64,000 nt of DNA, from the NCBI GenBank assembly GCA_017991595.1, contig JAGOQJ010000001.1:854410-918409 (forward strand). The letters are read 5' to 3'. Below, in pieces: positions 51,878 through 62,277 of the stretch (position 1 is the first letter of the stretch; each line of letters begins with the position of its first letter). The stretch comes from Candidatus Didemnitutus sp. GTDB lineage: Bacteria > Verrucomicrobiota > Verrucomicrobiia > Opitutales > Opitutaceae. A model generated the notes under the pieces. The model had not been told where the DNA came from, made no database searches, and saw only the letters and a list, made by a program, of their open reading frames with translations. The translations under genes were made by a program, and so were the position numbers.

Positions 51878-54800
51878 ATGCACCCCCCGTCCGTCTCCTC
51901 CTCCCCGTTCCTGCGTGCTCTCGGTTTGGCTGCTTTGGCGTCCGCGCTCGTCGCGCAGGCGCAGGTCGCGCCCGAGGCCCCCGGCGCCGATGCTTCGTCC
52001 TCCTCCGAAGAGAAACAAGGCGGCAACCAAGTCGTGGTGCTATCGGCCTTCGAGGTGAGCACCAAGGCCAGCAACGAATATGTCGCCTCCGAGTCGGTCA
52101 CGGGCACGCGCATCGCCAGCCAGCTGCGCGACCTGCCGTTCCAAGTGAACGTGATCACGGCGGAGTTCATGAACGATTTCGCGGCCTACGAGATGCCCGA
52201 CCAACTCGGCTTCGTCTCGAACATCTCCCCGTCCGAATCGCAGGGCGAGTTTCAGCTCCGCGGCTTCCCGAGCACGCCGTTCGTCGACGGCTTCCGCCGC
52301 CTCGGCAACGTCAACATCGTGAACACCCAGCGCGTCGAGGTCATCAAGGGCCTCGCCGCCTCCATCTACGGGCAGGTGCTGCCGGGCGGCGTGGTCAACT
52401 ACATCACGCGCAAGCCCGGCTCGAAAACGGAGCACAAGATCGATGTCTCCATCGGCTCCGATGATTTCCGCCGCTTCAACGCCAGCACGACCGGGCCGGC
52501 GGGCAGTTCGGGGAAGTTTTTCCATCGCATCGACCTCTCGAAGCAGACGCGCGGCTTCTACCAGGACTTCGCCGATCGCGACACCGTTTTCGGCTCGGGG
52601 CAGTTGCTGTGGAAGCCGGCGGAGGCGACCAGCGTCACCCTGAAGCTCGATTACAGCGAGACGTTCAACCACGACCCGCGTCCGCTGCCGTGGGTGCGCA
52701 CCGCCAACGGCGGCCAGAGCAACACCACCGCGCGCGGCGCCACCGACGCGAATGGCAATCAGCTCACGTATAACTTCATCGCGAACACCGGCGGCACCGC
52801 CGGCTCGCAGCAGACGGGCAACGCCCCGCTGCCGCAGGTGATCAACCGCTTCACGAATCACCCGGACGACATTGCCGGTTACCTCGCCTACCTCGCCAAC
52901 CCGACGGGCACGCCGTTCGTCGCGCAATACGGCCGGCTGCGCACGGTCAGCAATTCATATGATGCGCTCGATTACAGCCTCGCGCGCGCCCGCTTCGATG
53001 CTTGGGGCGGGTTCAGCCGCTCCGAGCTCGCCAGCGGCACGCTCACCGCCGACCACCGTTTCAACTCCATCTTCAGCTCCCGCGCGACGATCGATTACTA
53101 CAACCGCGAATACAACCGCCAGAGCAACCACAACAACAACGTCACCTACAACGAGAGCATCCCCGTTCCGGCCCCGCCGTCGCCGAACGAAGGTCGCCAG
53201 ACTTCCGCCTACGCCGACGGCAAATTCGGCGGCACTGCGCCGACGTGGCAGACCGCGAACTCCCGTGCGCTGACCATGCAGGTCGACACGCTGGCGCAGT
53301 TCCACACGGGCCCGCTCAAGCACAAGCTCCTCTTCACGGTCGATTTCGCCGACCAGAGAAAATACGACCAAAGCATCCGCATCCCGATCCCGGACGGTGA
53401 CGGCATCTCCGGCCCGAACGGCCAGCCCGTTTCCCAACGCCTCAGCGATCACGTGGTGGACACCCGCTTGGGTTATCCGGTCGTCTGGCCGCTCGTGATC
53501 CCCGGCGGCCCCGGGTCCACCGGCAACGGGCGCCTGACCTTCCCGTGGACGGCCGAGACCTACGCGTTCCCGCTGTTCGAGGAATTCCCCGGCCTCTACA
53601 CCGAGCGCCGCGAAGACCGCGTCGTCACCAACACCGACCTCGGCCTCTTCATGAGCGAGCGCGTGTCCTTCTGGCAGGATCGCATCACGCTCCTCGCCGG
53701 CGCGCGCGTCGACATCATGCGCAACACCGCGCTCAACTACATGGACCCGTCGCCGACGCCCACCCGCGTCGTCTGGAACACCGACGCCTTCACGCATCAG
53801 GTCGGCTTCTCCGCCAACATCACGAAGAACCTCACCATCTTCGCCAACGACTCGAGCACCTATAATCCGAACCCGCAGGTCATGACGAACCGCCAGACGG
53901 GCGAGCTCCTGCTGTTCCCCAACGAGGAAGGCTCCGGCTACGAATACGGCTTCCGCATCGCGATGTTCGACAAGCGCGTGAACATCGGCGTCAGCCAGTT
54001 CAACATCACCCGCGAGAACGTGCTCGACAGCCTCGTCAACGAATTCGGCGAGACCGAATACGTCGCCGACGGCACGCAGCGTTCCAAGGGCTACGAGATC
54101 GATTTCAACATCTCGCTGACCGAAAACCTGCAGATGATCGGCGGCTACGGGTATAACGACGCCCGCTATTCCTACAGCTCGCTGCCGTATCTGATCGACC
54201 AGACCACACCGCGCTCGCCGAAGGACAATCTCGGCGTCGCGTTCAAATACCAGATCCGCACCGGCAAGCTCCGCGGCCTGTCCTTCACCGCCGGCGCGCG
54301 CTACCTCAGCGAATCGCTCATCTCGCTCGGCAACGGCGGCACGCTGCACACGAATCCCTACGGCCCGAGCGAGGTTTCCAGCAACAATTTCGTCCCGATC
54401 ATCTTCAACAACCCGCTCTTCAACGGCGCGCTGCCGTTCCGCGATCTGCCGCAGGGCATCGCCATCCTCAGCCGCAACAATCCGAATCCCATCGGCACGC
54501 TCGACCCCTCCGGCACCGGCCGCCGCTTGCAGGATCCCGGCGCGAATCGCGGCTGGGTCACCAGCAATCGCACCGGCAACCAGCTCCTCGTGCCGTCCAA
54601 CTGGGTCGAATACCAGCCCGGCATGACGCTCGTCGAAGGCACGCAGTATTACATCATGGACGGCGACGGTCAGAGCAGCGCCAGCTACAAATACTCCACC
54701 ACGGTGGACGACGGCCGCTCCCAGATCTTCAACAAGAGCTACGTGATTTGGGAATTCGGCGCCCAATACTCCTTCCGCACGCACAACCGGAAGCTGCGCC

Positions 54801-54910
54801 ACACGGTGCGCCTGAACGTGAAGAACGCGTTCGACAATTTCTACACCTACGGCGCCGGCGCAGTCGGCGACCCCCGCCAGTTCATCGGCAGCTACAGCCT
54901 CACGTTCTAA
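51878..54910 (+). CDS. TonB-dependent outer-membrane receptor
   Basis: A 1010-residue receptor: signal peptide (FLRALGLAALASALVAQAQ), an acidic Ser-rich linker, a TonB-box-like segment VVVLSAFEVST, then the plug (VTGTRIASQLRDLPFQVNVI, FQLRGFPSTPFVDGF, VEVIKGLAASIYGQVLPGG) and a 22-strand barrel, ending in the aromatic C-terminus QFIGSYSLTF. It takes up a large ligand across the outer membrane using TonB energy. The adjacent Ig/NHL surface protein and polygalacturonase suggest a pectin-derived oligosaccharide, though siderophore-type receptors share the same layout. ATG at 51878 is preferred to a TTG at 51866. Confidence 0.92.
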   Translation: MHPPSVSSSPFLRALGLAALASALVAQAQVAPEAPGADASSSSEEKQGGNQVVVLSAFEVSTKASNEYVASESVTGTRIASQLRDLPFQVNVITAEFMNDFAAYEMPDQLGFVSNISPSESQGEFQLRGFPSTPFVDGFRRLGNVNIVNTQRVEVIKGLAASIYGQVLPGGVVNYITRKPGSKTEHKIDVSIGSDDFRRFNASTTGPAGSSGKFFHRIDLSKQTRGFYQDFADRDTVFGSGQLLWKPAEATSVTLKLDYSETFNHDPRPLPWVRTANGGQSNTTARGATDANGNQLTYNFIANTGGTAGSQQTGNAPLPQVINRFTNHPDDIAGYLAYLANPTGTPFVAQYGRLRTVSNSYDALDYSLARARFDAWGGFSRSELASGTLTADHRFNSIFSSRATIDYYNREYNRQSNHNNNVTYNESIPVPAPPSPNEGRQTSAYADGKFGGTAPTWQTANSRALTMQVDTLAQFHTGPLKHKLLFTVDFADQRKYDQSIRIPIPDGDGISGPNGQPVSQRLSDHVVDTRLGYPVVWPLVIPGGPGSTGNGRLTFPWTAETYAFPLFEEFPGLYTERREDRVVTNTDLGLFMSERVSFWQDRITLLAGARVDIMRNTALNYMDPSPTPTRVVWNTDAFTHQVGFSANITKNLTIFANDSSTYNPNPQVMTNRQTGELLLFPNEEGSGYEYGFRIAMFDKRVNIGVSQFNITRENVLDSLVNEFGETEYVADGTQRSKGYEIDFNISLTENLQMIGGYGYNDARYSYSSLPYLIDQTTPRSPKDNLGVAFKYQIRTGKLRGLSFTAGARYLSESLISLGNGGTLHTNPYGPSEVSSNNFVPIIFNNPLFNGALPFRDLPQGIAILSRNNPNPIGTLDPSGTGRRLQDPGANRGWVTSNRTGNQLLVPSNWVEYQPGMTLVEGTQYYIMDGDGQSSASYKYSTTVDDGRSQIFNKSYVIWEFGAQYSFRTHNRKLRHTVRLNVKNAFDNFYTYGAGAVGDPRQFIGSYSLTF

Positions 54911-54950
54911 GCCCACCGCGGCGATTCATTCACCTTTTCCCCTTTTCGAC

Positions 54951-57900
54951 ATGAAACTCTCGCGCATTTCCGGCTTCGCCCGAGTGGCCACCTTGTTTGC
55001 TGTGCTGACGTCGCTCGTCCAGGCACAAAGCGGCGTGCCCATCGTCCACGATCAGTTCGCTGCGGCGACGGTGAACGGAGGCCTGGTGAACGATGCCAAC
55101 GGCTTCCTCACGCCCACCGCCACGCAGGCCAACTGGGCTTCGTTCGGCACGGGCAACATGGTTTACGTGCAAAACACGTCGCTCAACATTTCCGCCGGCC
55201 CCTCCCGCGGTCTCATGGCGTATTTCGCCCCGTCCACTACTCCGGTTTCGCTCGGGGAAGGCGAGGGCATCTCCGTCCGGCTGAAGTTCAACTTCACCGC
55301 CGGCACGCCGACCTCGATCCTGAACAATCTGCGTTTGGGGCTGTTCTACAGCGGCGGCGGCGCGACCAACCTCAGCGGTGCCAGCTCCCGCTACATCGGC
55401 GGCACGAGCAACAGCCTCACGGGTTCGGCAACGGCGCGTCACTACGCGGGCTATTTCGTCAGCAGCCAAGCCACCGCCGCGCCGGCGCCGAACACGCTCT
55501 CCTTCTGGCGGCGCATTCCGGCCGCACTCGCCGGAGGCGGCACCCAACAGCTGATCGGACCGACCACGGCCGATCTGATCGAGACGTCCACCTTTGTCCC
55601 GGTCGGCTCCGCCGGCGGTGGAGCCGTCGGCCCCGTCGTGAACGATGGCACCGCCTACACCGCCACCTTCACCGCGCAGCTCCTCGCGCCCACGCAGCTC
55701 GAGCTCACTTACACCCTCAAGGCCGGCGAGACGACGATCGCCACGCACACGACCACCACGACGCCGGAAGTCGTGAATTTCGACGGCTTCATGTTCTTCT
55801 CGCTGGTGAACGCCGTCCCGACCATCACGGAGCTGCTCGTTGAAAAGCTCGGTGTGCCGCCTCCGCCGGTGCCGCCCGCGATCACGACGCAGCCGGACAG
55901 CGTCAGCGCGACCGCCGGCGACAATGTCTCCTTCACCGTCGTCGCCACCGGCGACGAGCCGCTCACCTATCAATGGAAGCGCGGCGACGTTGATCTCGTT
56001 GACGCGGGCAACATCTCCGGTGCCACGACGGCCACGCTTGCCATCACCAGTGTGCAGATGGGCCAGGCCGGAAACTACTCCGTCACGATCACCAACAACT
56101 CCGGCACCATCACCAGCGACGTGGTCACCCTCACCGTCGCCGCCGCGCCCGAGCCGCCCGTCGTCACCGCGCAACCGCAGCCCCAGACGATCGAAGAAGG
56201 GGAGAACGCCACCTTCACCGTGACCGCGACCGGCACCGCGCCGCTCACTTATCAGTGGCGGAAGGACAACGTCGATCTCGTCGACGCCGCCGGCCACATC
56301 GCCGGCGCAACGACCGCCACGCTCACGATTACCGACGCGCTCCTCACCGACGCTGGCAGCTACACCGTCGTGGTCACCAATCCTGTCACGAGTGTCACGA
56401 GCGACCCCGCGACGCTCACCGTCAACGCGCTCGTCGCCCCGACCATCACCGTCGACCCCGTCGGACAAACCGTCACCATCGGTGATCCGGTCAGCTTCAG
56501 CGTCACGGCGACCGGCTCTGCGCCGCTCGCCTATCAGTGGCGCAAGAACGACGAAGACATCAGCGGTGCCACCGCGGATACCTACACGATTCCCGTCGCG
56601 CAAATGGCGGATGCCGGCACCTACACCGTGCGCGTTTCGAACAGCGTCAATGCCGTCGTCAGCGCCGCCGCCACGCTCGTCGTGAATCTCCCGACCACCG
56701 GGCCGGCCGCCCCCGCGGCTCAGCCGGCGACGCAGATGGCCGTCAGCGGATTCGTGCTGGCGAGCGGCGTCCCGCAAACCGGCTTCATGGCGAATTGGAC
56801 CGCTTCGGCTGGCGCCATCGGTTACCACCTCGATGTTTCGACGTCGCCGGATTTCACCGTGTTCGCTCCGGGTTACGAGAACCGCTCGGTCGGCAACGTG
56901 ACCTCTTTCTTCGTCAGCGGTCTCAATCCCAGCACGACGTATTACTACCGCGTGCGCGCCGACAACGGCTTGATCGGTCCGAATTCCGCTGCGATCAGCG
57001 TCACGACTCCGGCCGCTGAGAGCCTCGTCATTCTCAACGACGAATTCGCCTCCGGCGGCGCCAACCTCGGTCTCGTGGCCGACGCCAACGGCTTCCTCGC
57101 TCCCACCCGCACGCAGGCGGCTTACGCGGCGTTCGGCACGGCCAACTTCGCCTATAACGCCGGTCCGCCGCCCAATGTGAGCGTCTCTTCCGGCGCCACG
57201 CGCGGCATCATGACCTACTTCACGCCGTCCTCGTCGACGGTCTCGATCGGCGTCGGCGAAACGCTGCGCGCGTCGGTGCGCCTCCGTTGGGTCGGCGGCA
57301 CGCCGACCGACATCGCCGGCAACCTGCGCTGGGGTCTGCTCAACAGCGGCGGCAACGGCACGGCGAACAGCCTCCCGGGCGTCAGCGCCCGCTATCTGCA
57401 GGGCGTGTCGAACAGCCTCAATTCGATGCCGACCGGCAATACCGCCCGCGGCTACTCCGGCTATCTCGTCAGCACCCGCGCCAGCGTGAATGGCTCCACC
57501 GACGCGATCGGCTTCTGGCGCCGCATCGCCGCCACGACGAACAGCACGGTCAACGACACGACCACGCAAATTCTCGGCGCGACCGGATCGGATGTCGTCT
57601 CGACCTCCGCGTTCAGCGCGATCGGCTCTTACGGCGGCGGCGGCGCTGGCCCGCTCCTCAACGACGCCAGTTTCGCCACCGCGCCCGAATACGTGGTGAC
57701 TTTCCAAGTGGCGCGCACCGCGGCCGCCGAAGTCGTCCTCACCTACGTCGTCTCACGTGACGGCAACGTCGTCATGTCGCACACCGCGACTCAAACCGGC
57801 GACATCGTGACGAGCTTCGATTCGCTGATGTTGTTCTCGCAATACAGCGCGTCGCCGCGCTTCACCGAAGTGCTGATCGAAAAGGTCGCGACCGCGCCGC

Positions 57901-60900
57901 AAATTCTCGCGCAGCCGGCCGGCGATGTCGCGCTCGTCGGAGAAACCTCCGTGTTGAGCGCCGTCGCGATCGGCACTTCGCCGCTGACTTACCAATGGAA
58001 GAAGGACGGTGTCGACGTCGTCGACGGCCCCGGCATCGCGGGTGCGCAGACCGCCACGCTGACGCTCGGCAACCTGCAACTCGCCCAGTCTGGCAACTAC
58101 ACCGTCACGGTGACGAACGGCGCCGGCAGCGTCACCAGTTCCGCCGCCGATCTCCTCGTGATCACTGAGCCGGTGGCTCCGGTCATCACGACGCAGCCCG
58201 TGGCCTCCGTGACCGTCGATCAAGGGGAAGAGGTCCGCTTGTCGGTCACCGCGACCGGCATCCCGGCGCCGACTTACCAATGGCGCCGCGACGGCGTCGA
58301 CGTCGCGAACATCCCCGATCGCATCTCCGGCGCGACCTCGGCGACACTCGTCATCAATCCCTCGCTCGCGGCCGACAGCGGCAACTACACCGTCGTCGTC
58401 ACCAACATGGCCGCGAGCGTCGAGAGCTCGGCCGCGGCGGTCACCGTCGTTCCGCCGGTTCCTCCCACCATCTCCGCGCAGCCGCAGAGCCAGAGTATCA
58501 TCACCGGCGGCAGCGTGACATTCTCCGTCACGGCCACCGGCACGGAGCCGATCACGTATCAATGGCAGTTCAACGGCGTCGACATCCCCGGCGCCACCTC
58601 GCCCACCTACACGATCCGCCAAGTGCGCAATGATCACGCCGGCAACTACACCGTCGTGCTGACCAACATCGCGGCCACCGTCACGAGCAACACCGCCGTC
58701 CTCACGGCGGTTGCGCCGACGGCGATCCCCGCCACGCCGGTCGCCACGGCTGCGACGACTTATTGGGAAGGTGACTTCACCGCCAACTGGAATCCCGCCA
58801 GCGGCGCGGCCGGTTATCGCCTCGATGTCGCGACCAACAACACGTTCACGACGTTCGTGCCGGGTTACCAGGACCGTGACGTCGGCACCTCGCTCTCGCG
58901 CCTCGTGCCGGATCTCGCGCCGGCGACCACCTACTATTATCGTGTCCGCGCCTACAACAGCTTCGGCACGACCGTGAGCTCGAACGTCATCAGCGTGACG
59001 ACCGCGCCGCTCATGGAAGAGATCGCGCGCGATATCAACCTCGCGGGCATGACCTGGCTCAGCACGCGGCCCAACGACAACATCGTCACCACCGAGCCGG
59101 CCGACGGCACCGTCAGCTTCCGCATGCAGGGCACGTCTGCGCCGACGTTCGTCGGCTTCCTGCCGCAGGCGGTCAACCTGCAGATCGGCCAGCGCCTGAC
59201 GATGACGCTCACCTTCGAGACCGGCGCCACGGTGAATTCCACCACGTCGAATTCGTTCCGCATCGGCTTGTTCAACTCGAACAACACCCGCATGGCCGTG
59301 AGCACCAACGTCGGCGATTCCGATCCGACGTTCCGCGACGATCGCGGCTACATGATCAGCATGAACTTCAACGGCACCGAGGCGACCCTGAACGGCCGCC
59401 GCGCCTCCGTGGCCCTCGCCGACAACAACCTCCTCGGCACCACGACCGATCTGTGGTCCGCGAGCCTGGTGAACCCCGATCTCACCTCCGGTGCGCCGGG
59501 CGCTTTTGCCCCGTGGACGACCTACACGCTCTCGATCAGCATCGCGCGCCAGTCCGACCGCACGGTCGTCTCGGCGTTGCTCCAGGGCGGCGCGAACAAC
59601 AACTACTTCATCACCGGCGAAGACCTGGCCAGCGGCTCACTCGTCAATTCAGTTTACGACCAATTCGGCATGCGCATCAACGGCTCCTCGAACGCCGTCT
59701 CGCAACTGCTGTTCACCGACCTGCAGTTCAGCGTCGAAACCTTCGAGCAGCCCTCGGCCCCGCGCGTCGCCACGCACCCGGCCAGCCGCACCATCTCCGA
59801 AGGGCAGACGACGACCTTCGCCGTCGCCGTCTCCGGTGCCACGCCGATGACGTTCCAGTGGCTCAAGGACGGCCAGCCGATCGCCGAAGGCGGCCGTTTC
59901 AGCGGCACTGCCACCGCGGCGCTCACGCTCACCGGCGCCACGCTCGCCGATGCTGGCACCTATACGGTGGAAATCACCAACTCGCTCGGCTCCGACGTGA
60001 GCGATCCGGCCGCGCTCACCGTCAACGCCGCCGTTGCCCCGGTCATCACCACGGCTCCGGTCAACCGCACCGTGGCGGAAGGCGAGGCGGTCTCCTTCAC
60101 CGTCGTGCACACCGGCACATCGCCGTTCACCTATCAATGGACTCGCGACGGCACGCCGCTCACCGATGGCACGCGCTACACCGGCACAGCCGAGGCGACC
60201 CTCAACGTCCTCGCCGCCGCCAGCGCCGAAGCGGGCACGTATGCCGTCACCGTCACCAACGTGAAAGGCAGTGCCACCGCGAGCGCGACACTGACGGTGA
60301 ACGCCGCCGCCGCCGCGCCGGCCGCGCCCGTCGCCACCGCCGCCACCGGCGTGCAGGCGGGGCGCATGACGGCCAACTGGAACCGCTCCGCCAGCGCGAC
60401 CGGTTACCTGCTCTACGTTTCGACCAGCGCCGATTTCTCGACGCTCGTTTCCGGCGCGCAACCGATCGACGCGCAGGCCGCGAACTTCTGGACGCTCACC
60501 AGCCTGCAGGCCGACACGCTCTACTATTACCGCGTCCGGGCCTACAACGGCGTCGGCACGAGCGATTACTCCGCCACGATCACGACCCTCGTGCAACGCA
60601 ACGAGGCGCCGGCGATCCTGAGCCCGGCCGCGACCACCTTCACCGCCGGCGTGCCGAGCAGCTTCCGCGTGCGCGTCGAAGGCGCCCCGGCGCCGACGAT
60701 CACGGCGGCGGGTCTGCCCGCGTGGGCGCAACTGCACGCCTCGACCGGCTTGCTGACGGGCACGGCGCCCGCCGGCACGTCGGGCACGTTCAACTTCCAA
60801 GTCACCGCGGCCAACGGCAATCCGCCCAACGCCACCCAAGCGTTCACGCTCACGGTTGCACCGATCCCCGACATCACCGCGGCGCTGACCATCGGCACGC

Positions 60901-62252
60901 TCGCCGGCACCGCGGGCCAAGCGGGCACGACCAACGCCACCGGTGCCGCCGCGCGCTTCCGCGGCCCGCTCGCTGTCGTCTCCGACGCCGCGGGCAACGC
61001 CTACGTCGCCGACACCGATAATCACGTCATCCGCAAGATTGCGCCCGACGGCGTCACGACGACCTTCGCCGGCGACATGGGCGTCGCCGGGGCCGACGAC
61101 GGCACCGGTGCGGTGGCCCGATTCAACGCCCCCACCAGCCTCGCGATCGACGCCCAGGGAAATCTCTACGTCGCCGACACGCTGAATCACACGATCCGCA
61201 AGGTAACCTCCGCGGGCGTGGTGACGACCATCGCCGGCACCGCCGGTCAGGCGAGCTACGCCAACGGCCTCGGTGCCGCTGCGCGCTTCAATGGACCGCA
61301 AGGCGTCGCGCTGTCCGGCACGTCGCTCTTCGTGGCCGATACGAACAACCACGTCGTCCGCCAGATCGCGCTCAGCAACAACGCGGTTTCGACTGTCGCC
61401 GGCGCCGCCGGGCAATCCGGCATGGCCGACGGTTCCCCGAGCACGGCCCGCTTCAGCGGCCCGACCGGCATCGCCGTCGCCGGCACCGTGATCTACGTCA
61501 CCGACATCGACAGCCACACCGTCCGCAGCATCAGCGCGAGCGGCACGGTGAGCACGGTCGCCGGTTATCCCGAAGCGACCGCGGCGGCCGACGGCATCGG
61601 TCAGAACGCGCGCTTCCGCCAGCCCTCGGGTCTCGTCGCCACGGCCGACGGCACCACGCTCTACCTCACCGACACGGAGAATCACACCATCCGTCGCATC
61701 GTGATTGGCAGTCGCGCGGTGACAACCGCGGCCGGTCTCGCCGGCACCAGCGGTTCCGCCAACGGCGTCGCTTCCGCAGCCCGCTTCAACGGCCCCGCCG
61801 GCCTCGGCCTCGCACCGAATGGCAACCTGCTCATCACCGACACCGAGAACCACACCGTGCGCACTGGCACGATGCCCGTCGCTCCGCAGATCCTGCAGGA
61901 GCCGCAGACCGTCACCGTCGCGGCGGGCGGCTCCGCGACCTTCACCGTGGTCGCCACTGGCACGCCTGCGCCGACTTACCAATGGTTCCTCAATGGCAAC
62001 CCGATCTCCGGGGCGACCAGCGCCACGTATGCGATTTCGAACGTGAATTCGCAGACGCATGGCGGTGCCTACACCGTCGTGGTGAGCAACACGCTCCGCA
62101 GCGCCACGAGCCAGCAGGCTTACCTGATCATCCCGATCGCGCCCACGACGAATCCGTCGACCGGCGGTGGCGGCGGCGCGCCGAGCCTCTGGTTCATCTC
62201 CGCGCTCGCCTTGCTCGCCGCCGCGCGCCGCTTCGGCATGCGCCGCGGCTGA
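54951..62252 (+). CDS. giant modular surface protein (Ig-like, FN3-like, NHL repeats) with C-terminal sorting tail
   Basis: A 2433-residue secreted protein with signal peptide (FARVATLFAVLTSLVQAQS). It is built from a repeated block: an unnamed LamG-size domain (about 25-300, again about 690-980, and a third divergent one about 1358-1600), two or three Ig-like domains (marked by PLTYQWK and AGNYTVVVTN), and an FN3-like domain with TTYYYRVRA. After the third block comes a putative Ig-like domain (about 1884-1970), NHL repeats (about 1980-2305), one last Ig domain and the tail GGGGGAPSLWFISALALLAAARRFGMRRG-like end (Gly-rich, hydrophobic, Arg). The tail resembles GlyGly-CTERM anchors. It is likely a cell-surface adhesin or glycan-binding scaffold. 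Confidence 0.9.
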   Translation: MKLSRISGFARVATLFAVLTSLVQAQSGVPIVHDQFAAATVNGGLVNDANGFLTPTATQANWASFGTGNMVYVQNTSLNISAGPSRGLMAYFAPSTTPVSLGEGEGISVRLKFNFTAGTPTSILNNLRLGLFYSGGGATNLSGASSRYIGGTSNSLTGSATARHYAGYFVSSQATAAPAPNTLSFWRRIPAALAGGGTQQLIGPTTADLIETSTFVPVGSAGGGAVGPVVNDGTAYTATFTAQLLAPTQLELTYTLKAGETTIATHTTTTTPEVVNFDGFMFFSLVNAVPTITELLVEKLGVPPPPVPPAITTQPDSVSATAGDNVSFTVVATGDEPLTYQWKRGDVDLVDAGNISGATTATLAITSVQMGQAGNYSVTITNNSGTITSDVVTLTVAAAPEPPVVTAQPQPQTIEEGENATFTVTATGTAPLTYQWRKDNVDLVDAAGHIAGATTATLTITDALLTDAGSYTVVVTNPVTSVTSDPATLTVNALVAPTITVDPVGQTVTIGDPVSFSVTATGSAPLAYQWRKNDEDISGATADTYTIPVAQMADAGTYTVRVSNSVNAVVSAAATLVVNLPTTGPAAPAAQPATQMAVSGFVLASGVPQTGFMANWTASAGAIGYHLDVSTSPDFTVFAPGYENRSVGNVTSFFVSGLNPSTTYYYRVRADNGLIGPNSAAISVTTPAAESLVILNDEFASGGANLGLVADANGFLAPTRTQAAYAAFGTANFAYNAGPPPNVSVSSGATRGIMTYFTPSSSTVSIGVGETLRASVRLRWVGGTPTDIAGNLRWGLLNSGGNGTANSLPGVSARYLQGVSNSLNSMPTGNTARGYSGYLVSTRASVNGSTDAIGFWRRIAATTNSTVNDTTTQILGATGSDVVSTSAFSAIGSYGGGGAGPLLNDASFATAPEYVVTFQVARTAAAEVVLTYVVSRDGNVVMSHTATQTGDIVTSFDSLMLFSQYSASPRFTEVLIEKVATAPQILAQPAGDVALVGETSVLSAVAIGTSPLTYQWKKDGVDVVDGPGIAGAQTATLTLGNLQLAQSGNYTVTVTNGAGSVTSSAADLLVITEPVAPVITTQPVASVTVDQGEEVRLSVTATGIPAPTYQWRRDGVDVANIPDRISGATSATLVINPSLAADSGNYTVVVTNMAASVESSAAAVTVVPPVPPTISAQPQSQSIITGGSVTFSVTATGTEPITYQWQFNGVDIPGATSPTYTIRQVRNDHAGNYTVVLTNIAATVTSNTAVLTAVAPTAIPATPVATAATTYWEGDFTANWNPASGAAGYRLDVATNNTFTTFVPGYQDRDVGTSLSRLVPDLAPATTYYYRVRAYNSFGTTVSSNVISVTTAPLMEEIARDINLAGMTWLSTRPNDNIVTTEPADGTVSFRMQGTSAPTFVGFLPQAVNLQIGQRLTMTLTFETGATVNSTTSNSFRIGLFNSNNTRMAVSTNVGDSDPTFRDDRGYMISMNFNGTEATLNGRRASVALADNNLLGTTTDLWSASLVNPDLTSGAPGAFAPWTTYTLSISIARQSDRTVVSALLQGGANNNYFITGEDLASGSLVNSVYDQFGMRINGSSNAVSQLLFTDLQFSVETFEQPSAPRVATHPASRTISEGQTTTFAVAVSGATPMTFQWLKDGQPIAEGGRFSGTATAALTLTGATLADAGTYTVEITNSLGSDVSDPAALTVNAAVAPVITTAPVNRTVAEGEAVSFTVVHTGTSPFTYQWTRDGTPLTDGTRYTGTAEATLNVLAAASAEAGTYAVTVTNVKGSATASATLTVNAAAAAPAAPVATAATGVQAGRMTANWNRSASATGYLLYVSTSADFSTLVSGAQPIDAQAANFWTLTSLQADTLYYYRVRAYNGVGTSDYSATITTLVQRNEAPAILSPAATTFTAGVPSSFRVRVEGAPAPTITAAGLPAWAQLHASTGLLTGTAPAGTSGTFNFQVTAANGNPPNATQAFTLTVAPIPDITAALTIGTLAGTAGQAGTTNATGAAARFRGPLAVVSDAAGNAYVADTDNHVIRKIAPDGVTTTFAGDMGVAGADDGTGAVARFNAPTSLAIDAQGNLYVADTLNHTIRKVTSAGVVTTIAGTAGQASYANGLGAAARFNGPQGVALSGTSLFVADTNNHVVRQIALSNNAVSTVAGAAGQSGMADGSPSTARFSGPTGIAVAGTVIYVTDIDSHTVRSISASGTVSTVAGYPEATAAADGIGQNARFRQPSGLVATADGTTLYLTDTENHTIRRIVIGSRAVTTAAGLAGTSGSANGVASAARFNGPAGLGLAPNGNLLITDTENHTVRTGTMPVAPQILQEPQTVTVAAGGSATFTVVATGTPAPTYQWFLNGNPISGATSATYAISNVNSQTHGGAYTVVVSNTLRSATSQQAYLIIPIAPTTNPSTGGGGGAPSLWFISALALLAAARRFGMRRG
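60889..61869 (+). repeat. NHL beta-propeller repeats inside the surface protein
   Basis: Five to six units share the pattern of a Gly/Ala turn with ARF-GP, then VADT-NH-IRKI and a TTxAGxxG link, for example YVADTDNHVIRKIAPDG and YVADTLNHTIRKVTSAG. Such repeats form a beta-propeller used for binding. The units have diverged at the protein level, so this is an old duplication. Confidence 0.8.
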
Positions 62253-62277
62253 GGCACTCATCGACTCCCGCATTCCC

